64,000 nt of DNA, taken from NCBI GenBank assembly GCA_947387485.1, contig CANDNT010000001.1, positions 620,001 to 684,000 of the forward strand, in the 5' to 3' direction. The position numbers were made by a program, and so were the translations under genes. How positions within the stretch are numbered: position 1 is the stretch's first letter; each line of letters begins with the position of its first letter. This document shows positions 10,158 through 19,435 of the stretch, in pieces. The notes below the pieces were generated by a model. It saw nothing but the letters and a program-made list of their open reading frames with translations. It had not been told where the DNA came from and ran no database searches. This stretch comes from Aquimarina rhabdastrellae. Its GTDB lineage: Bacteria > Bacteroidota > Bacteroidia > Flavobacteriales > Flavobacteriaceae.

Positions 10158-11336
10158 ATGAGTAAAGAAGTTGTTATCGTATCAGCCGCACGTACTCCCA
10201 TAGGAAGCTTTATGGGAAGTCTTTCTACAGTACCTGCAACACAGTTGGGGGCTACCGCTATAAAAGGAGCCTTAGAAAAAATTAATCTTGACCCTGCATT
10301 GGTTCAAGAAGTTTTTATGGGAAATGTGGTTCAAGCTGGTAACGGTCAAGCTCCTGCTCGTCAAGCTGCTTTGGGTGCTGGTATAGGAATTAATGTTCCT
10401 TGTACTACTGTAAACAAAGTATGTGCTAGTGGTATGAAAGCTGTAATGCATGCTGCTCAAACAATTGCATTAGGTGATGCTGATATTGTTGTTGCGGGTG
10501 GTATGGAAAACATGAGTATGATTCCACATTATGTACGTTTGAGAAACGGACACAAATTTGGTTCTCAAACACTTGAAGATGGAATGCAACGTGATGGCCT
10601 GGTTGATGCTTATGACCAAAACGCTATGGGTGTTTGTGCTGATATGTGTGCTACAGAGCACGAATTTAGCCGTGAAGATCAGGATGCTTATGCAATCCAA
10701 TCTTATGAGCGTTCTGCAAAAGCATGGAGCGAAGGTAAATTTGCCGACGAAGTTGTTCCTGTTGCTGTTCCTCAACGCCGTGGAGAGCCTGTTATGGTTA
10801 CAGAAGATGAAGAATATAAAAACGTAAAAATGGAAAAAATTCCTGCTTTACGTCCTGCATTTACAAAAGAAGGTACTGTTACTGCTGCCAATGCTTCTAC
10901 TATTAATGATGGTGCTGGTGCTGTTGTAGTAATGAGTGCTGATAAAGCAAAAGAATTAGGGTTAACTCCTCTTGTAAAAATTACTGGTTATGCTGATGCT
11001 GCTCAAGAGCCTAAGTGGTTTACTACTGCTCCTGCAAAAGCTTTACCTAAGGCTTTAGACAAGGCTGGTGTTGCTCTTGATCAAGTAGATTTCTTTGAAT
11101 TTAACGAAGCTTTCTCAGTTGTAGGGTTAGCTAATATGAAAATTTTGGGTCTTAATGATACTAATACTAATGTTAATGGTGGTGCTGTTTCTTTAGGTCA
11201 TCCTCTTGGATGTTCTGGAGTGCGTATCTTGATTACATTAATGAGTGTATTGGCTCAAAATGATGCAAAAGTAGGAGCTGCTGCTATTTGTAATGGTGGT
11301 GGTGGAGCTTCGGCTATGGTAATCGAACGTCAATAG
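10158..11336 (+). CDS. Acetyl-CoA C-acyltransferase (thiolase)
   Basis: This 392-residue thiolase has the nucleophilic Cys89 in VNKVCASGMKAV, NEAFS, the catalytic His in SLGHPLGCSG and the second Cys in AICNGGGGAS. Length and motifs fit the homotetrameric acetoacetyl-CoA/3-ketoacyl-CoA thiolases, which either condense two acetyl-CoA or cleave 3-ketoacyl-CoA in beta-oxidation. No other beta-oxidation gene is adjacent, so the direction cannot be told. The coding region is richer in G/C third positions than its neighbours, as expected for a highly expressed gene. The NlpC/P60 gene follows 45 bases downstream. Confidence 0.92.
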   Translation: MSKEVVIVSAARTPIGSFMGSLSTVPATQLGATAIKGALEKINLDPALVQEVFMGNVVQAGNGQAPARQAALGAGIGINVPCTTVNKVCASGMKAVMHAAQTIALGDADIVVAGGMENMSMIPHYVRLRNGHKFGSQTLEDGMQRDGLVDAYDQNAMGVCADMCATEHEFSREDQDAYAIQSYERSAKAWSEGKFADEVVPVAVPQRRGEPVMVTEDEEYKNVKMEKIPALRPAFTKEGTVTAANASTINDGAGAVVVMSADKAKELGLTPLVKITGYADAAQEPKWFTTAPAKALPKALDKAGVALDQVDFFEFNEAFSVVGLANMKILGLNDTNTNVNGGAVSLGHPLGCSGVRILITLMSVLAQNDAKVGAAAICNGGGGASAMVIERQ

Positions 11337-11381
11337 ACTGATTATCACAACGAATTTAAAGATCTATAATTTAAACAGAAT

Positions 11382-12131
11382 ATGCAATACGGCATCTGTA
11401 ATTTAAGTATTGTTGCTTTGAGATTAGAACCTAAAGATACTAGTGAAATGGTTTCTCAGGTTTTATATGGTGAGCATTTTAAAGTGTTAGAACAACGCAA
11501 AAAATGGAGTCGCATACGTCTTGCCTTTGATAAATATGAGGGTTGGATCGATAATAAACAATACTTAGAAGTTACTGAAGAAGATTATAAAAATTTTGAT
11601 AAGATGTCGCCTCAATTAGTAGGCGACCTTATCGATTTTGTGAGTACTCAAGACAATCAATTGATTCCTATTCCTCTTGGTGCCTCGTTGGCTCCTTTAA
11701 CATACTTAAATCATCAGTATGAGGGAACGATCATTACTGGTGTTCAACCTAAAGAACAATTGATCGAAACTGCATTTTTATTTTTAAATGCACCTTATTT
11801 ATGGGGAGGTAAAACACATTTTGGTCTTGATTGTAGTGGTTTTACTCAAATGGTTTACCGCTTAAATGGTCATAAAATTAAACGTGATGCTTCTCAACAA
11901 GCAACACAAGGTGAGGCTTTAAGTTTTATTGAAGAAAGTGAACCTGGTGATTTAGCCTTTTTTGATGATGATGAAGGTAATATCATTCATGTTGGGATCA
12001 TTATGCAAGATCATTATATCATTCATGCGCATGGTAAAGTGCGTGTTGATCGTATTGATCATACAGGTATCTTTAATGCCGAAAAACGTACTCACACTCA
12101 CAAACTAAGAGTTATCAAAAGAATTGTGTAG
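11382..12131 (+). CDS. SH3 / NlpC-P60 peptidoglycan endopeptidase
   Basis: This 249-residue protein has an N-terminal bacterial SH3-like domain (about 1-65), a linker, and a C-terminal NlpC/P60 domain. The catalytic residues are visible: Cys151 in FGLDCSGF, His203 in IIHVGII, and a third polar residue, probably His215 in IIHAHGKV. Such enzymes cleave gamma-D-Glu-diamino acid bonds in murein peptides. No signal peptide is seen, so it may act in muropeptide recycling in the cytoplasm, as proposed for dipeptidyl-peptidase VI homologues. It converges with the next gene with only four bases between the stops. Confidence 0.85.
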   Translation: MQYGICNLSIVALRLEPKDTSEMVSQVLYGEHFKVLEQRKKWSRIRLAFDKYEGWIDNKQYLEVTEEDYKNFDKMSPQLVGDLIDFVSTQDNQLIPIPLGASLAPLTYLNHQYEGTIITGVQPKEQLIETAFLFLNAPYLWGGKTHFGLDCSGFTQMVYRLNGHKIKRDASQQATQGEALSFIEESEPGDLAFFDDDEGNIIHVGIIMQDHYIIHAHGKVRVDRIDHTGIFNAEKRTHTHKLRVIKRIV

Positions 12132-12135
12132 TAAT

Positions 12136-12495
12136 CTATTTACTACCTTTTCTTTTTTTAGGTTTAGGTATATTTCCTATTAAATCGCTATTTTCTTTTA
12201 TCATAGTAGCTATTTTTCTCGCTTCTATTTCAAATGTATCACTGTCTTCTGGTAGTATTAACCAACTCTTTATTCCATACATTTGTATAGTTCTTAAACT
12301 AGGTAATACCTCTTTTAACTTTTCATGTCTATCTTTTGTAGTAGCCAGCCATATTCCATTATCTTCTATATGCTTATCATTGCATTTTAAAACAAACATT
12401 ATCTTATCTCCTATATAATAAGCATCTACACCAAACATCTTTTTATCTATTAATGTGATAGGATATAATTCTTCTAGAAAAAATGGATACGTCAT
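12136..12495 (-). CDS. Uncharacterised small protein, weakly TfoX/YjbR-like
   Basis: This 119-residue soluble protein has DKKMFGVDAYYIGDKIMFVLKC near the N terminus, recalling the RRMFGGxGxYxDGxMFA strand pattern of TfoX N-terminal domains. It ends in a basic tail (PKPKKRKGSK). No catalytic motif is evident. The stop lies four bases from the converging NlpC/P60 gene. The TfoX link is an impression from one motif and could be wrong. Confidence 0.6.
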   Translation of the reverse strand: MTYPFFLEELYPITLIDKKMFGVDAYYIGDKIMFVLKCNDKHIEDNGIWLATTKDRHEKLKEVLPSLRTIQMYGIKSWLILPEDSDTFEIEARKIATMIKENSDLIGNIPKPKKRKGSK

Positions 12496-12560
12496 TTCTT
12501 ATGGTTATAATCTACTTTAATCAAAATATTCGTTATCGTTTGTATGCTTATTATTCACTA

Positions 12561-13196
12561 TCAAAAAGCGGGTACTATGTCTGCATGCATATAATATGTT
12601 GCTAAAGCTTCAGTCATTCCTGTTAAGGTTCTTAACTCTTGTATATCTTCTTTAGTATTTAAAAGTACAAAAGATTCCTGACCATCCTCATCTATATGAA
12701 AGTTATTCCAATACAACTCTAATAACGTTCCTGTATCTTCTCTATAAGTACAGTCAAATAACTCTCTTTTTGTATTAATTGCTCTATCCCAATAATACTT
12801 TTTTGTTTGACTATAATCATATCTTCCATCGGCTTCTTTATAACCATGACCGATAATATCATTATTAGGAGCTATTAAAGCTAGATCTATTCCTGTTAAA
12901 TTGCCTTCTATTCTATAATGGTATTTTCGTTCTAATTTATAGTCCAAAAACAATTCATATTCTACAATATTAATCCATTGTTCTTTATTTAATTGATATG
13001 ATTTAATAATATCCTGATGTTCTTCATTTTCTTGATTATAATGGTTTATCCCCATTAAATCTCCTCTATAATAGATTTCTTCTTTATGTTCTTTTTCTTG
13101 TATATAAAATACTTTTAGGTATTCTTCACAGTTTTTTAATTGCTGTATAGTTAAATCATTCCCAATTACATCTTTATATTTAATATCGTATATCAT
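12561..13196 (-). CDS. Hypothetical protein, 211 aa
   Basis: I do not recognise this protein. It is acidic, rich in Tyr, Glu and Asn, and has no signal peptide or membrane segment. Aromatic-rich stretches (YRGDLMGINHY, YDYSQTKKYYWD) suggest a mostly beta, cytosolic fold of the sort often found among immunity-like or RHS-associated proteins, but no toxin gene is adjacent. It lies in a run of small minus-strand genes with modest gaps. Confidence 0.6.
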   Translation of the reverse strand: MIYDIKYKDVIGNDLTIQQLKNCEEYLKVFYIQEKEHKEEIYYRGDLMGINHYNQENEEHQDIIKSYQLNKEQWINIVEYELFLDYKLERKYHYRIEGNLTGIDLALIAPNNDIIGHGYKEADGRYDYSQTKKYYWDRAINTKRELFDCTYREDTGTLLELYWNNFHIDEDGQESFVLLNTKEDIQELRTLTGMTEALATYYMHADIVPAF

Positions 13197-13277
13197 CTAC
13201 ATAAATTTGGTAGTATATGTTTTAAAAATACTCATTATGCTCTAATTCTATTTCATTTTATAAATAAATCAATCTTT

Positions 13278-14195
13278 CTATTTAATTTGTATGATTCGTT
13301 CTTCTATACTAATTACATCTTGAGATTTGATTTCTTTAGTTTCTATACTATAGGTTGTCCATCCTGTATTACCATGAACTCTACTAGCCGTCCATACTTC
13401 TGTTGTAAGTTTAGGTAATTTTTCTCTATCGGGTTTATTTTCTCCAAAAACACCCAATCGTTCTAGATAGTCATAGGTTACTTTTGTAAGTTGATCAGAA
13501 TCTACTTCTTGATACATTCTAAGCACTACGTTATCCTCTTCTGCATTGATCTCGTCTAAACTAAAAGTCACTTCTGCATCAAAAGGTTTTCCTCCTAAAT
13601 TATTAGCAAATTCGATCTGTCCTTTTAGTTCTTCTTTTAAAGTATAATGTACACCATGAAATGTATAAAACTGTATAGCATCTTTAATAGCATTGGCTTC
13701 AATAGCTTCTTTACTATCATATGTAACCATCATTTTATTAAGTACTTGTTCTAATCCCGATACTTCTTTTAGCTTTTCTCTTAGTGGTTCTATCGTTTTC
13801 TTTATGTAATCCCTAACTTCTTCCCAATTAATTACTTCTTCTACTGCACCATATTCATCTGTTTTTATTAAAACCGAGATATTTTCTGACATCTTAGCTA
13901 TTTCTCTTTCAAATTCATTTGTGGTATCAATCTTATAGTTTTTATATAACCATTCTATAGTATAACTATTTGCTGTAGAATCTTTAATCGTGATATCTAC
14001 TTCGTATTTTATCATCGACCTAGCAGTCGTATCTTTCTCTTTTATTTTATACTTTTCGTAACTTATATCAAATGTCTGCTTATCTCCTACGCTCCAGTAC
14101 CCAATAACTTGTGCCGTTGAATCCTTGACGTTGATCTGACAAAAAGCATCAAAAAATGATCCTATTAGGATTAAACTCATTATAACTTTCTTCAT
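13278..14195 (-). CDS. Secreted hypothetical protein, 305 aa
   Basis: An N-terminal signal peptide (MKKVIMSLILIGSFFDAFCQ) is followed by a periplasmic-type body starting QINVKDSTAQ. The rest is a repeated-strand protein with many Lys/Glu/Asp and Thr residues and no recognised motif; charged coil segments occur at about 110-150. It sits 6 bases downstream of the 185-residue gene, suggesting co-transcription. Function unknown. Confidence 0.65.
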   Translation of the reverse strand: MKKVIMSLILIGSFFDAFCQINVKDSTAQVIGYWSVGDKQTFDISYEKYKIKEKDTTARSMIKYEVDITIKDSTANSYTIEWLYKNYKIDTTNEFEREIAKMSENISVLIKTDEYGAVEEVINWEEVRDYIKKTIEPLREKLKEVSGLEQVLNKMMVTYDSKEAIEANAIKDAIQFYTFHGVHYTLKEELKGQIEFANNLGGKPFDAEVTFSLDEINAEEDNVVLRMYQEVDSDQLTKVTYDYLERLGVFGENKPDREKLPKLTTEVWTASRVHGNTGWTTYSIETKEIKSQDVISIEERIIQIK

Positions 14196-14201
14196 GTTTT
14201 C

Positions 14202-14759
14202 TTAATATTCCTTACTCTTTATTTCAAACTTAAAATCTACATTTTCTACCTTAAATAAAGTTTCGTTATCAACCTTATTAAAGATAAATTCCAGTGTAGG
14301 CTCCCACCCACTATCTTGTAATGTTTCTCCTCCTAAAATTGTTACAGTATATCTTCCATTTTCCATAGTCATTTTAGGTCTAATACCATTTGATAGTAGC
14401 GTTTTTATACCTTCTTCTGTTGTCCATTGCTTTAAATAAGGAACTGTAAGTAGGTAAATTTCGCCACTTAAAACCTCTAAAACATAACCTGTTTTCTTAA
14501 ATTGTAAGTCATGTTTTTGCTCTTTAAATATCGACTGATTCTCTTTTGTTTGAAAAAATATATGGTATGGATAATTTACAACACCTGATAACGGGATTAA
14601 AACACCTTTTTCTACTGCCAAATCACCACTGGCGTTGCTTGTAAATTCGCTTATTAAATCATCTGATAATTCTTGCTCCAATTTGAATTTGGACAAATTT
14701 ACAGGATCACATAAGAAGAAGTAATCCCATAAATCGTTTAAGCATGCTGTATATTTCAA
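14202..14759 (-). CDS. Hypothetical protein, 185 aa
   Basis: This cytosolic protein starts MKYTACLNDLWDYFF and has alternating beta strands (GDLAVEKGVLIPLSG, GYVLEVLSGEIYLLTVP) and a middle segment TVTILGGETLQDSGWEPTL. It has no signal peptide. The style is that of immunity-like or DUF families of Bacteroidota but I cannot name one. Its stop is 6 bases from the start of the secreted 305-residue protein gene. Confidence 0.6.
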   Translation of the reverse strand: MKYTACLNDLWDYFFLCDPVNLSKFKLEQELSDDLISEFTSNASGDLAVEKGVLIPLSGVVNYPYHIFFQTKENQSIFKEQKHDLQFKKTGYVLEVLSGEIYLLTVPYLKQWTTEEGIKTLLSNGIRPKMTMENGRYTVTILGGETLQDSGWEPTLEFIFNKVDNETLFKVENVDFKFEIKSKEY

Positions 14760-14815
14760 TTGTTATTTTGATATGGTTAATGCTATAGTTCTTTGATTGT
14801 TTTGTATGTTATTCT

Positions 14816-15472
14816 TTAACCCTTTGACGGTATTCTGCTTTTTATAAACTTAAATTGTCCGTTATGATTTGATTCATGTTCACATACATGAAACCATTTA
14901 CAATAGTTATTTGTTGGTCCCCAAGGCCATTTTTCATCTACTGTCATTAACCATTCATCATCTCGTTTTGCAAACTCTTCTAGGGTATGCGCTCTTACTG
15001 TATCTAGCTTTTCTAAATAAAATTCTAAAGTATTTCCTTTGATCTTTTTACGTGCTTTATCTCCTAATCCAGAAGCTACACTCCATTCTTTTTTATCTTT
15101 TGCACTCCAATTCCCCCATCTTTTTCCTTCAAATGTGTGTATTTGATAGAATCTTTCTGTTGCAGCCAAATGCCATAACATAGCACCAATAGTATTAGCT
15201 TTATCATCCACCAAAAAATCCAAGTCTTTAACACTCATTCCTTTTACTGGCATCAAAATTACACTTCGCATCCAATTCATCATAGATACTAAGGTTCCTA
15301 TTTGAGGACTATATCCTTCTTTAGGTCCTATAATATTCATATCGTTTTGACTCATCAAGGGAGTCGCTGATATATCTTGTGTTCCCATTAGTAATCCTGT
15401 AGTACCTAATGTAGCTAACGAAGCTTTCTTGATAAACTTTCTTCGGTCAAATTGTTCTTTGTTGATGTTCAT
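14816..15472 (-). CDS. DinB-family protein with twin-arginine signal
   Basis: This 218-residue protein carries a Tat-type signal (RRKFIKKASLATLG, Arg10-Arg11), so it is probably exported folded with its metal. The mature part is a DinB/YfiT-like four-helix bundle with metal-site candidates HLAATERFYQ and the C-terminal EHESNHNGQ. DinB-like proteins include metal-dependent thiol transferases such as bacillithiol S-transferases, but most remain untested. Extracytoplasmic location is unusual for the superfamily but common in Bacteroidota. Confidence 0.78.
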   Translation of the reverse strand: MNINKEQFDRRKFIKKASLATLGTTGLLMGTQDISATPLMSQNDMNIIGPKEGYSPQIGTLVSMMNWMRSVILMPVKGMSVKDLDFLVDDKANTIGAMLWHLAATERFYQIHTFEGKRWGNWSAKDKKEWSVASGLGDKARKKIKGNTLEFYLEKLDTVRAHTLEEFAKRDDEWLMTVDEKWPWGPTNNYCKWFHVCEHESNHNGQFKFIKSRIPSKG

Positions 15473-15527
15473 TATTGTTTTGATTTTTGTTAATACTAAA
15501 AAGAAATCTGTTGTTTTATATTCTTGA

Positions 15528-15830
15528 TTATTTTCTTTTGTAAATCTCTTTTATTTTATTTGAGGCAGCCTCTAATAAGTCGATATCCATCCTATCACTC
15601 ATTTTAATAAGGTAAATTAGTATATCTGCCATTTCTTTACCTATTGCCTCTTTATCTCTTTTGGGATCTTCTTGGTTTCTTAACCTTATGGTATCATCCC
15701 ATTGAAAATGTTCTAGCAATTCTGCACTTTCAAGCATTATTGATTTAGCCAGATCTCCAGGTTGGGCATCAACCCATCCTTTATCTTTATCCATTTGAGA
15801 AATCTGTTCTTTTAATGCATTATACTTCAT
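15528..15830 (-). CDS. MazG-like nucleotide pyrophosphohydrolase
   Basis: This 100-residue protein is a compact all-alpha NTP pyrophosphohydrolase of the MazG/dCTPase type. The metal-binding EXXE-12-28-EXXD motif is present: E34 and E37 in MLESAELLEHFQWDD, and E66 and D69 in GKEMADILIYLIKMSD. Such enzymes hydrolyse non-canonical or excess dNTPs to NMP and pyrophosphate. The length is normal for the single-domain family. It is set 55 bases downstream of the DinB-like gene. Confidence 0.85.
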   Translation of the reverse strand: MKYNALKEQISQMDKDKGWVDAQPGDLAKSIMLESAELLEHFQWDDTIRLRNQEDPKRDKEAIGKEMADILIYLIKMSDRMDIDLLEAASNKIKEIYKRK

Positions 15831-15890
15831 TAACTATTATATTTTACTTGTGTTACATTTTTTATTGTTTTAGAACAATATTTAGAGTAC

Positions 15891-16118
15891 TTACTTTGCT
15901 TTAGCAATTTCAATATGCTTAGGTATTTTCGTTCTCTCTAAAAATCCTCTGATTTTCTTATCTGGTGTTCTACTTTCATAAGAATCTTTAATATATGGTC
16001 TAGCGCCATCTCCTGGAGAAAACTCTTCTTGTAGATATTCTTGTTCGTCTTTTGTCAATTCTCTAATAGTACCATCTTCATTGACATACACATATTTAAA
16101 TTCTTTAATGGATTCCAT
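15891..16118 (-). CDS. Small hypothetical protein, 75 aa
   Basis: This 75-residue charged protein, beginning MESIKEFKYVYVNEDGTIRE, lies 16 bases downstream of the 183-residue gene and is likely co-transcribed. There is no signal peptide or Cys. The segment SPGDGARPYIKDSYESRTPD is Gly/Asp-rich and probably a loop. I do not recognise the family. Confidence 0.6.
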   Translation of the reverse strand: MESIKEFKYVYVNEDGTIRELTKDEQEYLQEEFSPGDGARPYIKDSYESRTPDKKIRGFLERTKIPKHIEIAKAK

Positions 16119-16134
16119 ATAGTATTATAGTTTT

Positions 16135-16686
16135 TTAATCTGCGTAGACTTCTCTCGTATAAAAAAGAATAAACTCTTCTATAATCTCATTCATACGTTC
16201 TTCGGTAATTCTTTTATTATTTTTTCTAAACATTTCGTATATAGGAAGTACATCATCAGACATTATAAAATATTCGTATTGCTCTTTTTTGAATAACTGA
16301 AGCTCATCATAGGTCATTATTCGTTTTTTAATCAAATTACCTTTATGAATTTCTAAAAACTCATAAAGGTTGTCATCGCTATCCTTCTCTTCTCCATTTA
16401 ATTCGATGATACCAGAAAACCATTCGTATTTATTATTAGGGAATACCTCTTTGAGTACTGATTTTGTTTTGAATTTAGTATTCGTCAGCATTTCCATTTC
16501 TTTAATAAATAATTGTTTTTCTCTTATTTCGAATGTCGCTATATATCCTCTCCATAAAGCCGTATAACTCACTACTATTTTGGGTTTCTTTTCAGGAAAT
16601 ACTCTAAAATACTTTTCTAATATCTCTTCTTCTAGATAAAACTTTTTCCCTTCATAAAGTAGTGTATCCGAAATTTGACGTGTCAT
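16135..16686 (-). CDS. Hypothetical protein, 183 aa
   Basis: This 183-residue soluble protein has a beta-rich N-terminal half (SYTALWRGYIATFEIREKQLFI) and a helical, charged C-terminal half. The RGYxATFEI...LxI strand pattern resembles several immunity-like proteins of Bacteroidota, but this is a stylistic similarity only. It heads the small pair with the 75-residue gene; a gap of 190 bases separates it from the hydrolase. Confidence 0.6.
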   Translation of the reverse strand: MTRQISDTLLYEGKKFYLEEEILEKYFRVFPEKKPKIVVSYTALWRGYIATFEIREKQLFIKEMEMLTNTKFKTKSVLKEVFPNNKYEWFSGIIELNGEEKDSDDNLYEFLEIHKGNLIKKRIMTYDELQLFKKEQYEYFIMSDDVLPIYEMFRKNNKRITEERMNEIIEEFILFYTREVYAD

Positions 16687-16876
16687 GGAGCTTATATTAA
16701 TTCTCGTTTTTTTAGTATCTAAGCTTTATTGGCTCATCTATGTTAAAAAAACTTAGCAGGTCTATTTGGCTCTAAAATAACAAATTATTGATTATTTATA
16801 CTTGTTGCTTTTTGAATTAACTATTACCCACAAAATAACCTTAGCTTTTATTAACCTTTATTGTATAAGTTGTAAT

Positions 16877-17851
16877 TTACTCTTTACTTACCGTATTTTG
16901 TATTATCAATGTTTGAAATTCTTGGTTGTTTTGAAACGGAATTAGATGTCCTGCTTTTTCTAGTGGAATTAATTGTTTTTCTGGCGCTTCTAACTGATTA
17001 TAATATTTTTCTGTTAAGGCATAGTTACATTGATAGTCTTGTTTTCCTATTATAAAAGATATAGGACAATCCAGTTTTTTAGCAGATACTAATAAATTGT
17101 CTTGACTTGCCTCTTTAAATAATGGTAACCATATTTTTGCCCATGATAATACCTGTTTCTTAAATGCTTTCTTTTTTGCAAAACGTTTTCCATCAAAATC
17201 AAATAACCATTTTCTTGCATAATACAATTGCTCGCTATTTTTAAATGGAATTTGTACTTGGGTTAATTCGTTTATTGCTTTTGTATTTCTATCTGAATTT
17301 GCTTTTTCTAAAAGCACTTTTAAAGTTAATCTTTCACTTTCTGTTTGATGAACCATAGGATTAACTGCTATAAAATTTGTGATAAGTTCTGGATGGTTTT
17401 TTGCCATAAAAAAACCTAATGTAGTTCCATAAGAATGTCCAACAAGTGTGAGTTTATCTTTTTTAAACTTTTTAAGAAGATATTGTACTAGTGCATACGT
17501 ATCTTGTTGAAATAACTCTTGCGTAAGCAAAACTTTGTTTTTAGTTTTTATCTTAGTCGTTTGACCAGACTGCCTTTGATCCCATAACACTACCACAAAC
17601 TCTGTTTGTAATTTACCAAACATACGATCCATTTGCTTTAATACAGAATCTCCTGGGCCCCCATTTAAATATAAGAGTATTGGTTTTTCTTCGTCATTAC
17701 CTTTTATCCTGATATATTGTTTACTGTTATTGATAGTAACTAGCTCTGTGGTATCTATGGGTTGAATAAACGGTGTTGTAGCTCTTAAAGCATATGTTAT
17801 ATTAGCTAATAACACACACCATAAGAACAGCATTGGTAAATGATTTTTCAT
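16877..17851 (-). CDS. Secreted alpha/beta hydrolase, prolyl aminopeptidase-like
   Basis: This 324-residue protein begins with a hydrophobic signal (MLFLWCVLLANITYA) and has the alpha/beta hydrolase fold: oxyanion motif LYLNGGPGDS, nucleophile elbow GHSYGTT, acid in IGKQDYQC and catalytic His in AGHLIPF. The NGGPG motif is typical of proline iminopeptidase and tricorn-interacting peptidases (S33), so peptidase activity on N-terminal residues is a reasonable guess. Cap domain lies about 165-260. No partner gene is adjacent. Confidence 0.8.
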   Translation of the reverse strand: MKNHLPMLFLWCVLLANITYALRATTPFIQPIDTTELVTINNSKQYIRIKGNDEEKPILLYLNGGPGDSVLKQMDRMFGKLQTEFVVVLWDQRQSGQTTKIKTKNKVLLTQELFQQDTYALVQYLLKKFKKDKLTLVGHSYGTTLGFFMAKNHPELITNFIAVNPMVHQTESERLTLKVLLEKANSDRNTKAINELTQVQIPFKNSEQLYYARKWLFDFDGKRFAKKKAFKKQVLSWAKIWLPLFKEASQDNLLVSAKKLDCPISFIIGKQDYQCNYALTEKYYNQLEAPEKQLIPLEKAGHLIPFQNNQEFQTLIIQNTVSKE

Positions 17852-17907
17852 TTTATTGGCTATAAGAATTTGCCAAAGGGAATCAATAATTATTCCAATT
17901 TAAAATA

Positions 17908-18681
17908 TTACTCTTGTTGTAGCCAATTAAATTTTCCATCTTTCCAATATACAAATCCACCTCCACAACTTTCTGAAGCATGAATATAAATTGCATCATA
18001 ACTTAGCTTAACTTTTTTGCTTTCTGGAACATCCTTAAATACTATAAAATCATCTTCATAATTAGACCATAACACCTCTCCGCTTTCTACTTTTTTAAAT
18101 ATTCCTACCCAATTATAATCTGTAATATCAAATGGATCGTTCTCTTTTCCTAAAAAGTGTAATTCTCTTTTTTGTTGACTATAATTGATAATAACAATTT
18201 TGGTAGTACTGTCTTTATCGTTAAGTAGTATTGCTATGTCGTTTATTTTATCATTAAAAAAATCACCTGTTATATAATAAGGTGATTTTTCATGAGCTAT
18301 ACTATATTGTTGTAAATCTGGGTGATTAACAATTTTGTTTACAATGGTTTTTAATCCATTTGACTTGTTTTGCAAATATCCATTAAAAACATATCCTAAT
18401 TTGGCATTAGAAATAAAAACTGGATCGTTTTTAAAAGTAATTTTAACCCAAGCTCCCTTAATTATTTTACCATTATCTAATACTGTTTGCGTCTTTTTCG
18501 TATTTTCTACAATTGATACTTCTGCTCCAAAATATAATTTACCTATTTTTTCTCCATCTACATTAGGTTGATTTCTTAGTATAAGTCCATTTTCGGCTGT
18601 TACAATAAATGTTTCTTGGCTATAACCATAACTAAAAACTATAAGTAATAGTAATAATAAAAGAATATTCGTTTTTTTCAT
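17908..18681 (-). CDS. Secreted SH3-domain protein
   Basis: This 257-residue protein has a signal peptide (MKKTNILLLLLLLIVFSYGYS) and a bacterial SH3 domain at about 22-100 (VTAENGLILRNQPNVDGEKIGKL style), usually a peptidoglycan- or ligand-binding module. The remainder (about 110-257) has no recognised catalytic motif and ends CGGGFVYWKDGKFNWLQQE. It is probably periplasmic or outer-membrane associated. It is 56 bases downstream of the membrane protein ending at 18753 and 56 bases upstream of the hydrolase. Confidence 0.75.
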   Translation of the reverse strand: MKKTNILLLLLLLIVFSYGYSQETFIVTAENGLILRNQPNVDGEKIGKLYFGAEVSIVENTKKTQTVLDNGKIIKGAWVKITFKNDPVFISNAKLGYVFNGYLQNKSNGLKTIVNKIVNHPDLQQYSIAHEKSPYYITGDFFNDKINDIAILLNDKDSTTKIVIINYSQQKRELHFLGKENDPFDITDYNWVGIFKKVESGEVLWSNYEDDFIVFKDVPESKKVKLSYDAIYIHASESCGGGFVYWKDGKFNWLQQE

Positions 18682-18752
18682 ATTGATGAGAATACAGCTC
18701 GATTATATAGGTTAAGCTAGTCTATATTATTTTAACAAATCTATTGATTTTA

Positions 18753-19286
18753 CTAATTTATTAGAGTGTCCTTATATTTTCTGATAATATAGTCATCAAC
18801 TAAATTATTATAACATATCATTTTCCATTGAATTATACACCCCATTCCAAAGCTTTCTATATTATACTTCTTTAATGATTTCTCTAATTCTTCATCATAA
18901 CCAATTCCAAACTGAAAAAATTTAATTTCATCATTTTTTAAATCAATCAAAAAACGGTTTTCCATTTCTTCACAAGTTTCCAGGTCACGATATATTGATA
19001 GTTTCTTTTGTATTCGTTTAAATTCATATATTTGAAAGGTAACAGATAGATTTAGAATAAAACTAATTCCAAATCCTACAAGCATTATTTTAGTTATTAC
19101 TTTTTTCCATCTCTTTAAAGGGTAATAACATACTATACATAAAACACCTAATCCAAAAAATAATTTAGCATATCTTATTTCTGAAAAAACATATCTCTTA
19201 GAGAAAATCTCTTGATTATTAAAAATTAGTAATCCTATTGAAACAATTGCTAATAACAGTGATGTATAGCTTATAAGTCTTTTCAA
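18753..19286 (-). CDS. Membrane hypothetical protein, 177 aa
   Basis: Three predicted hydrophobic helices lie at about 5-23, 42-57 and 67-88, followed by a soluble charged domain with two Cys-containing segments (DLETCEEMENRF, GMGCIIQW). No family is recognised. The membrane topology suggests an inner-membrane anchor with a cytosolic or periplasmic tail. Confidence 0.6.
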   Translation of the reverse strand: MKRLISYTSLLLAIVSIGLLIFNNQEIFSKRYVFSEIRYAKLFFGLGVLCIVCYYPLKRWKKVITKIMLVGFGISFILNLSVTFQIYEFKRIQKKLSIYRDLETCEEMENRFLIDLKNDEIKFFQFGIGYDEELEKSLKKYNIESFGMGCIIQWKMICYNNLVDDYIIRKYKDTLIN

Positions 19287-19376
19287 TTGATATTAAATGT
19301 TTTGATCATAAAATTAATTAATCATTTGAACTGACAATATTCTTTTAACAAGAAATGATTAATTTTTAAACAAAAA

Positions 19377-19411
19377 AATATCCAACAATTGCAATGTAAC
19401 TATTGGATATT
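19377..19411 (-). terminator. Terminator of the 138-aa lipoprotein gene
   Basis: The arms AATATCCAA and TTGGATATT are perfectly complementary over 9 bp and close a 17-base loop. On the minus strand the hairpin runs into a T run (A run 19372-19379). It lies 25 bases beyond the lipoprotein stop. Confidence 0.65.
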
Positions 19412-19435
19412 CTTTTAAGTAATATATATATCGTA

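Noticed and set aside
10272..10827. Open frames overlapping the thiolase gene
   Set aside because: They are shadows of a strongly conserved coding region, in a GC-richer gene.
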